64,000 nt of DNA from positions 7,825,135-7,889,134 of the forward strand of contig OY848920.1 in NCBI GenBank assembly GCA_963693285.1, written 5' to 3'. Numbering within the stretch: position 1 is the stretch's first letter; the number at the start of each line of letters is the position of its first letter. Below, piece after piece: positions 56,981 to 64,000 of the stretch. The stretch comes from Xestospongia muta. Lineage: Eukaryota > Porifera > Demospongiae > Haplosclerida > Petrosiidae. The notes below the pieces were generated by a model, which saw only the letters and a program-made list of their open reading frames with translations, was not told where the DNA came from and made no database searches. A program made the translations under genes and the position numbers.

Positions 56981-57056
56981 AATATAAAAGAACGCAACTC
57001 AGCCAATATAAAAGAACGCAACTCAGTGTATGCTTTAGAACGTTCTGCGCATGCGT
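56981..57056 (+). promoter_or_regulatory. Promoter of ankyrin-patatin copy 3: duplicated TATA unit, HSE-like and NRF1-like sites
   Basis: aatataaaagaacgcaactc is repeated at 56981 and 57005, each with TATAAAAG. They are followed by AGAACGTTCT (57037-57046, an nGAAnnTTCn heat-shock-type dyad) and TGCGCATGCGT (57046-57056, NRF1-like). The start codon is 157 bases further. Confidence 0.55.
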
Positions 57057-57212
57057 GTAATCATCCACAACAAGGGCGGAAGAGCCCTAAGTTAATTACT
57101 ACCTATTATACCACCTTTCCTGTCTCTAGTCGCTGGTATATATATATAGCTAGTTTTGATAAAGAAGTCTCTGATCTTCCCAGCACCCTTTCAAGAAAGG
57201 TAACCTCAGAAG

Positions 57213-59567
57213 ATGGCTTTATCAATAACGAATATCCTCGACCAGAAACCCTCTCTGAAACCCGAGACATCTTTGAAACTAATTCACTACCCAAAAGGAA
57301 AACAGCAAGATGTTATTATTAGTGACCTCGCTCTCGTACACAAAGACGCCATGCCAAAGAACAGTGGAGGCCTGCGACAGTTGATAACTCATCAGTACAC
57401 TTACTCTATTGTCTTCACACAAATTGAAAAAGGTGAAGTATTCTTAGCAGTATTACTACATCAAGGTGATGATATAAAAGAAAGTGAATCATTCTTCGAT
57501 AAAATACACACTACACTACAACCTTTAGTACGTAACGGCTCGCTCAAGTTAAACAAAGCTTTGCTTAAGGAATCTCTTCTTCCATCTCCTTTACCACCAA
57601 ATGAGCTCACTGCACATCTAGTAGATGTTATGGAAAAGCACACCGATCTCCATCCACAGTGGCATAAAGTAATACAAACTCTCCTTCACTCAGCCTGTAG
57701 AAGATGTAGTCGTGATGAGGTAACGAAGCTGTTATCAAAAGGAGGCGATATAGAGGAAGAAGATAGCTTTGGAAACACTCCATTACATACAGCAGCTAGT
57801 GAAGTCTCAGCTGAAGGAATGGAATGGCTCATGAGTGTTAATCAAAAGAAGCTAAAGAAAAGACGCAGTAGTTTAGAACTACTTTCTCATCGAAATAGTA
57901 ATGGCAAAAGTCCAGCAGAGATAGCAGTAGAGAGTAACAACTATAGTGCATTGTCTCAAATGATGAAAGTGGGTGGATTACCATTACTATTTGGTATGCC
58001 TGAGGCTCCGAAACAAAAGTCAACTAATATTCTTCACACTGCAGTTAAGAACAACAGCTCAGACTCAATAAAAGTCATTGTTGAAGAAAAGAATGCAAAG
58101 CTTTTTAAACGACAAAGTACAACGTATTTTTCTCCGACTAAGGTTGATTCCCCTGCTTCTTCAACTTCATCTGATGAGCCAGATACTTCATTGGATCACT
58201 TCGATGATGATGGTTATACACCACTAATGTTGGCAGCTGAGAAGGGTTACATTAATAGTTGTCTGTACTTGCTGTTAGGAGGTGCTGACCCGAATATCCG
58301 TAATCCAGACACAGGTGACACCTCATTGCACTTGGCAGTTGCTCAAGGCCACATTTATGTCGCAAAGTTGTTACTTGTCTTCAAAGCCAGTCCATTGTTG
58401 GTTAATCATAAGGGAGAGAAGGCTACTGATAAATGTGCTCCCTCTGAAGTTGATAAATTTAAGTTTATTTTTGAAGAGTTAGTTCCTCTTTTAGAATCTG
58501 GCAATATTGTGTCTTCAAACAGTGCTACATCACATCCAGTCAAACCTGATTCACTTTACCTATTAAGTCTTGATGGCGGTGGAGTTAGAGGTGTTCTCTT
58601 AATACAAATGCTTTTAGCATTGCAGAATCGCATGAAGGAATTGGACCCCACTAGTCTAAGTCCTCTCTATTATTTTGATTACTTTGCATTGACTGGCATT
58701 GGCTGCTATCCTGCTTTGTACACTTTTTATGGTCAAGTTACGCTTGAAACGTGCCTTATATTATGTTTGACAGATACTCTTCGGTTACTAGGTGGGTCTG
58801 ATCATTCTCATCGCACTGAAGCAATAATAGAAACTGTCAAGTCTCAATTAGGTGCTGATACACTAATGGCTGATGTCAAATATCCTCGTATGATTGTTAC
58901 CACAACACTTGCTGATCGAATTCCTTGTGATCTTCATCTCATTACCAACTACGGTGAGGCTAGAAATGGTCAGAAAGGCCCTAGTGAAAGAAAAGTGTGG
59001 GAGGCTGCCATAATGGCTGCTGCTGCTCCAATGTATTTCAAACCGTTTGAGGGTAAGTTTCTAGATGGAACTATAATGGGTAATAACCCTACGATGAAAG
59101 GGATAGTGGAAATCCTTCGTCAAGGGCAAGAAGAAGAAAAACCTGCTAACATTGGCTGTGTCGTTTCCCTTGGCACAGGAATTCAACCAGTACAATATGT
59201 CGATAACATTGAGATAAAAGTGCCAACATTTTCCTTGTCATCTCTTAAGGATATCCCAAACATTCTTTCTGCTGTTAGAAACTTTGCTAGCATTGTAAGA
59301 GAGCAAGTAACAAAAAGTGATGGTGAAGAAATCATAAGAGCTAAAACCATTTGCAAAGCTTTGGGATCGAGTTATTATCGGTTGACCCCACAACTTAGAC
59401 AACATACAAAAATAGCTGATACAGAGTTTGGTAAAGTCATCGACCTTATGTTTGATTGTCACTTATATATTCTCAAAGAAGCAGAGTATATTGACCAAAT
59501 TGCGCATCATCTTTTATCCAGGCCTCCAAATCTTCAATCATTGTTTAGAAGTCTTTCTGACAACTAA
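57213..59567 (+). CDS. Ankyrin-patatin protein (PLA2G6-like), copy 3, predicted pseudoenzyme
   Basis: Single exon, 784 residues, no lesion in the frame. The layout is as in copy 2: N-terminal region, ankyrin blocks (GNTPLHTAASE; GYTPLMLAAEKGY, GDTSLHLAVAQGH), then a patatin domain with DGGGVRG starting at 454. The nucleophile motif reads ALTGIGC instead of ATSIG: residue 495 is Gly (GGC) where copies 1, 2 and 4 have Ser (AGT). The Asp motif is FLDGTIMGNNPT (Asp618 kept, second Gly changed to Thr). With the Ser gone, lipase activity should be lost, while a full-length frame over 784 codons suggests it is maintained for binding or regulation. A heterodimer or decoy role is inference; iPLA2 enzymes oligomerise through ankyrin/catalytic regions. 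The N-terminal third is nearly identical to copy 1. Confidence 0.9.
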   Translation: MALSITNILDQKPSLKPETSLKLIHYPKGKQQDVIISDLALVHKDAMPKNSGGLRQLITHQYTYSIVFTQIEKGEVFLAVLLHQGDDIKESESFFDKIHTTLQPLVRNGSLKLNKALLKESLLPSPLPPNELTAHLVDVMEKHTDLHPQWHKVIQTLLHSACRRCSRDEVTKLLSKGGDIEEEDSFGNTPLHTAASEVSAEGMEWLMSVNQKKLKKRRSSLELLSHRNSNGKSPAEIAVESNNYSALSQMMKVGGLPLLFGMPEAPKQKSTNILHTAVKNNSSDSIKVIVEEKNAKLFKRQSTTYFSPTKVDSPASSTSSDEPDTSLDHFDDDGYTPLMLAAEKGYINSCLYLLLGGADPNIRNPDTGDTSLHLAVAQGHIYVAKLLLVFKASPLLVNHKGEKATDKCAPSEVDKFKFIFEELVPLLESGNIVSSNSATSHPVKPDSLYLLSLDGGGVRGVLLIQMLLALQNRMKELDPTSLSPLYYFDYFALTGIGCYPALYTFYGQVTLETCLILCLTDTLRLLGGSDHSHRTEAIIETVKSQLGADTLMADVKYPRMIVTTTLADRIPCDLHLITNYGEARNGQKGPSERKVWEAAIMAAAAPMYFKPFEGKFLDGTIMGNNPTMKGIVEILRQGQEEEKPANIGCVVSLGTGIQPVQYVDNIEIKVPTFSLSSLKDIPNILSAVRNFASIVREQVTKSDGEEIIRAKTICKALGSSYYRLTPQLRQHTKIADTEFGKVIDLMFDCHLYILKEAEYIDQIAHHLLSRPPNLQSLFRSLSDN

Positions 59568-61934
59568 AATTGTGACATTAGAAAAAATATCTAAGTAATC
59601 ATATGTAACATGTTGTAAAAATTATAGATTTTTTGGGTTGATATTTGGTTGTAGTCCTTTGTTAATTTGCTAAGTTTGCTTACTATAACATCCTACAATT
59701 ATTATTATTTCAACAATAAATGACAATTTATTTAATCATGTGAAAATTAAGAATTTATAGGTGACTGGTCATGACTCTCCTGTTGCCCACCCCCCCCCAA
59801 TTCTAAGTAATGAGTTGACAAAAGAGTTTGAGTCAAATGATTAAAATAGTGCACAATTTAATGTAAAGGAAATTAAATAAACAATTACAAGTTGAGACAT
59901 GCCTGCTACATAGTCTGATAAAGAGATTATTATTACTGCTAAGGCAACCTTTTTTATTCGACATTGGTGCTACCCCTGTATCTTCTCATGATATGATGAT
60001 TCAAAGTCAGTATTGGCCTTAATTACAGTCTCCTTAGCAGCTTTCATCTCTTCCTCTCCTGTTGATAACATATTTGTTACCTTTATACAGAAGTTCTCGT
60101 TTAGTATCCGTAGGCAAAACCATACTATTGTGTTAAAATTAGAGTAGGCCAACCCAAACAATACCAATAAATTAATGTGATATTACTATTATCTGTCCAC
60201 AAAGATCTGTATTGTACATATCATGTGATAAATTGTTAGTGTCACATTCTATATTGCATTGGACAATGAATAGTATGCGGTGGATCTATTAATAAATCAT
60301 ATTATTTAACATGCATTTTTGCTGTTTGTTATTTATATTGAATGCAATTAGATTAAATTGCTTTTGAGCTTAACCTTTTACCAACATTATGTGTTGTCAA
60401 TAAAATGTAAGTGGCTTTTTTCATTTCTTTTTTTTTTCTTTTTTTTCCATCATGCTACCTTATAGACCTTAGTGTGATGTGGCAATATTTGTGGAGCCTT
60501 AAATTGTGGTGTCAGTCAATAGTATGTAAGAATATCCCAAAAACTTTACAAAATGTTGAGATAATAGAACTCTATCATAACTGCCTTCACCATTGCCTTT
60601 TGTCACCTTAATGAACATAATAAAAATATGTCTTTTAATGCAGAAAGACTGCTTGGAAGACTTCCTGATAAAAGGTTGACCAATTAATAGATGGAACTAG
60701 TATATATATATATATAGGTCAGCCCTAAGTACTTTATGATGCTACACATAGTACACAAACACTATTTGCTCTTTTTATGTTTGATGTACAGTAGAGGACA
60801 ACAACAAGCTTTGTGTGGTTTTGACCACTTAATTGTATTAGTGTGTAGTTATATTATTGTTACATTTGTTTCATGTAGTCGCTATTTGAATGGCACAGTT
60901 AGGGTATACTCCAATGTGAAATTAATACAGATTGATTCTAATGTTTAGGGTCTAGAGTATAAAATTAACTTCTCGTTGAAGTATGCATCTTTTGTACTGT
61001 ACCAATTAAATACTATTTCAGCCAATTATATATTCACAAATATTTAATTGCCTCTATGGAATATTCATTATTAATCCAGATTATAAAGAATGAGAGCTTC
61101 ACCTAGTCCAAAATGCTCAATTCTAATGGGAGGGGAACATTTGCATGTTTACATGTAGAGATAATGCATATTAGATATCTGCATACTCGTTTATAACTAT
61201 CATTGTGCAATTTCAATATTATTGAGATAAGAAGGTGTGGTTATGATAAAGATATTTCTATAGATATTAAATGAATTAAAATTGAAACTTAATTACTAAT
61301 TAATTGACATTTGATTTGTACAAAATACTAGACTATTTATTATGGATTGTATATTTCAATAAAAGACTGTATACTGCTAATAGTGGTGAATAGTTCTAAC
61401 GTATCAACTTGTTATTCCTTATTCATATCACTTATTAGTTATGTAGTGATGAATAGGATACCTAAACAGATCTACAATGTACATACACACATAACAGTTT
61501 CCTAATATTTAATTCATTAGTTGCTTATAGACTAATGACTTAATTGTTTATAACACAATACAAATGCAATTTAGTATTGATAATATGATTTTAATTAAAT
61601 TCAATTCCATATATGGCTATATACTAGATAGTTAATTTATGTGTGGTTACTAAACCATTGAATTCACAAAATACCAAATACAATATACTACAGTATGCTA
61701 GTATATTAAATATATAGACATTACATCTGATGATGTTACTTATTTATCTACCTTTGTGAACACAAACATTTTGATTCTCTTCTATTGGCTATGAAATATA
61801 AAGAATGTAACAGGTCTTATCAGAGGTAGGTCAGAGGTAGGTTTAGTGGTCTTATTAATTATTATTCAACTGTGTAAACTTCCTTTCTAATTACCGGCGG
61901 ACGTCCAGCCCTGACAGTAACAGCAGAGAATAGA
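59568..61934. other. Intergenic between patatin copies 3 and 4
   Basis: 2.4 kb AT-rich. A C9 run is at about 59791, T-runs at about 60428-60447 and a short (TA)n at about 60702. The last 30 bases resemble the upstream of copy 2. No supported gene. Confidence 0.5.
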
Positions 61935-64000
61935 ATGGCTACGATAGTGAAGAAGATTCATGACTCTCTACCTCCATTGACGCCAGAGAATTGTATAAAG
62001 CTAATAACGTATCCCAGAGAACAAAGTCAAGATGTTGTAACCAGTCACCTTGCTCTCACACATAAAGATACAATCTCTTTAAAAAGTCATCATGGCCACT
62101 GGTCATTTAGTACTCATCAATGTGCATACTTTATCATCTTCATACAGACAGAAAAAGGTGAAGTTATTTTAGCCGTGTTGCTACATCAAGGAGATGACCA
62201 AAATGAAAGTCAATCTCTCTTTAACCAAATAGCTGTTACACTTCGACCCCTGATACGCTCTTGTTCTATTAAGTTAAACAAAGCACTACTCAAGGAAGCT
62301 CTTCTCCCCACTCCTCTACCTCCAAAAGATCTGACTACACATTTAGTAAATGTTATGGAAAAGTACACTGATCTCTATCCAGAGTGGCACAAAGTAGTAC
62401 AAGCTCTACTTCACTCAGCCTGCAGCAGTGGTAACCAAGAAGAAGTAACTAAACTGTTATCGAAAGGTGGAGATTTAGAAGAGGAAGACAATTTGGGAAA
62501 AACTCCAATACATTCAGCAGCAAGTGAAGTCTCAGCAGAAGGAATAAAATGGCTAATGAGTATTGCTAAAGATAAGTTGAAGAAGAGAAGAAGTAGTGTA
62601 GAGCTGATTGCTCATCGAACCAGTACTGGTAAAAGTCCTGCAGATATAGCAGTTGAGAACAACAACCACAGTGCTCTTTCACATATGATGAAGGTTGGTG
62701 GATTAGGTGTTCTCTTTGGGTTACCTGATGCTTCTGAAAAAAAATCATCTGATATTCTTCACACAGCAGTCAAAAATGACAGCTCTGACTCAATAAGAGT
62801 AATTGCTAAAAGAAAGCAGTCACAGCTTCTTAAACGACACAGCGAAATACATTTTTCACCAGTTACACCTCCATCACCAATATCATCTGAGATGGACGTA
62901 TCCTTTGATGTTGTAGATGACAATGGTAATACACCACTGATGTTGGCAGTTGAAAAAGGTTATCTAAATAGTTGTCTGTACTTGTTGTTAGGGCAAGCTG
63001 ATCCTAATTTCCCTAATCCTCAAAATGGCAACACTTCATTACACATTGCAGTAGCTAATGGTCATGTGACTATCACAAAGTTGCTTCTTGTTTTTAAAGC
63101 AATCCCAACTATAGCTAACAAAAAAGGTCAAAAACCAGTTGATTTAGCTTCACCAGCACAACTTAAGCAATTTCAATCTATTTTTGAAGATCTAATTTCT
63201 TCAATGGAGAGATCCAAGAGTCAGCAGTCAACTACTTTACCACCTCCTCTTCAACCAGATTCTGTTACCCTATTAAGCCTTGATGGAGGTGGAGTCCGGT
63301 GTGTTATTTCGATACAGATGCTTCTTGCCATTCAAGACCGCATGAGGGAGTTAGATCCAATGAGTCTCAACCCATTGTATTATTTTGATTACATTTCAGC
63401 CACTAGTATTGGCTGTGCTCCTGCACTTTCCACGTTTTATGGTAACACAACTTTAGAGACATGCTTTGTATTATCTGTGACTGATAATATTCAGGTGATT
63501 GGTGGCTCTGGAACTGATCAAACCAAACGTGCAGAATCAGTCAAGGAGTCTTTTATTTCTGCTCTTGGTGCTGATACTGTTATGGCTGACGTTGAATATC
63601 CTCGCATAATAATCACATCTGCACTTGCTGACCGAATTCCTTGTGAACTTCATCTTGTGACAAATTATGGTGAACCCAGAAATGGCCAAAAAGGACCTAA
63701 AGAACGTAAGGCATGGGAAGCAGGTTTAATGACTACTGCTGCTCCAGTTTATATGAAGCCATTTGAGGGAAAATTTATAGATGGAGGTGTAATGGTTAAC
63801 AACCCAACAATGGATGCAATTGTAGAAATTCTTCGTGAAAGTGACAAAGAAGGAAAACCAGCTAAGCTTGGCTGTGTACTGTCACTTGGCACTGGGAAGG
63901 CACCGGTACAATATGTCGATAATGTGGCAATTACAATGCCAACATTTTCATTGTCAGCTCTACGAGACATTCCAAGCAATATTTCTGCAGTTAAAAACAT
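61935..64000 (+). CDS. Ankyrin-patatin phospholipase (PLA2G6-like), copy 4, runs off the window
   Basis: Open from ATG (agaATGGCTACGATAG) to the window edge, 688 codons, with about 90 C-terminal residues expected outside. N-terminal region and ankyrin blocks are as in copy 2, with long near-identical stretches (about 62880-63250 versus 49245-49610). Patatin motifs: DGGGVRC starting at 450, Ser491 in ATSIGC, Asp616 in FIDGGVMVNNPTMDAI, and VLSLGTG. Thus Ser and Asp are present, but the last Gly of the oxyanion motif is Cys, as in copy 1. The second half (ATSIGCAPALSTFYG, RNGQKGPKERK, PVQYVDNVAITMP) resembles copy 1 more than copy 2, so the gene is a mosaic. Confidence 0.88.
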   Translation, partial: MATIVKKIHDSLPPLTPENCIKLITYPREQSQDVVTSHLALTHKDTISLKSHHGHWSFSTHQCAYFIIFIQTEKGEVILAVLLHQGDDQNESQSLFNQIAVTLRPLIRSCSIKLNKALLKEALLPTPLPPKDLTTHLVNVMEKYTDLYPEWHKVVQALLHSACSSGNQEEVTKLLSKGGDLEEEDNLGKTPIHSAASEVSAEGIKWLMSIAKDKLKKRRSSVELIAHRTSTGKSPADIAVENNNHSALSHMMKVGGLGVLFGLPDASEKKSSDILHTAVKNDSSDSIRVIAKRKQSQLLKRHSEIHFSPVTPPSPISSEMDVSFDVVDDNGNTPLMLAVEKGYLNSCLYLLLGQADPNFPNPQNGNTSLHIAVANGHVTITKLLLVFKAIPTIANKKGQKPVDLASPAQLKQFQSIFEDLISSMERSKSQQSTTLPPPLQPDSVTLLSLDGGGVRCVISIQMLLAIQDRMRELDPMSLNPLYYFDYISATSIGCAPALSTFYGNTTLETCFVLSVTDNIQVIGGSGTDQTKRAESVKESFISALGADTVMADVEYPRIIITSALADRIPCELHLVTNYGEPRNGQKGPKERKAWEAGLMTTAAPVYMKPFEGKFIDGGVMVNNPTMDAIVEILRESDKEGKPAKLGCVLSLGTGKAPVQYVDNVAITMPTFSLSALRDIPSNISAVKN

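Noticed and set aside
59970..60167. Minus-strand frame with a charged stretch (EEEMKAAKETVIKANTDFES)
   Set aside because: It looks somewhat coding and may be an exon, but no partner exon or family was recognised; too weak to call.

Overview
This is eukaryotic, AT-rich DNA with short spliced introns, canonical GT-AG junctions and many near-identical paralogues. An animal origin is clear: it holds a complete CFAP298 (C21orf59) and a complete LDLRAP1/ARH orthologue. The compact spacing, with expanded families of AIG1-type GTPases, CARD-like proteins, fibrinogen-related secreted proteins and ankyrin-patatin phospholipases, suggests an early-branching metazoan, most likely a demosponge. The species is inference.

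Left part (1-14.4 kb): a broken fibrinogen-related gene, then a three-exon gene with two CARD-like domains (1495-3229). A head-to-tail tandem duplication of about 6 kb follows (unit A 2577-8304, unit B 8309-14442). Each unit carries the last CARD exon, an AIG1-type GTPase and the last exon of CFAP298. The CARD gene (+) uses the left copy of its exon and CFAP298 (-) uses the right copy, so two orphan exons are left inside.

Middle (13.3-25.2 kb): CFAP298 (-, 7 exons) and LDLRAP1 (+, 11 exons) diverge from a 188-bp bidirectional promoter with a perfect CRE. In each gene one 3' splice site has a very long pure (CT)n tract as its polypyrimidine tract.

25.2-28.1 kb: an orphan primase-like exon and a transposon-like unit with a USP (deubiquitinase) Cys-box fragment. 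That unit recurs inverted at 52.8-55.1 kb, next to a decayed MULE-type transposase with SWIM and PHD remnants.

29.0-42.6 kb: an array of minus-strand single-exon genes for secreted fibrinogen-related proteins. Four are intact, two carry single lesions, and there are small fragments. It includes a 2.26-kb near-identical tandem duplication and conserved upstream blocks.

44.7-64.0 kb: four plus-strand ankyrin-patatin genes resembling PLA2G6 (iPLA2-beta): one frameshifted, one intact with the catalytic Ser, one intact but with Ser changed to Gly (predicted pseudoenzyme), and one open to the window edge. A decayed fifth relic lies between them. The window reads as a birth-and-death gene neighbourhood of putative innate-immune or lipid-signalling families around two conserved housekeeping genes; the immune role is inference.
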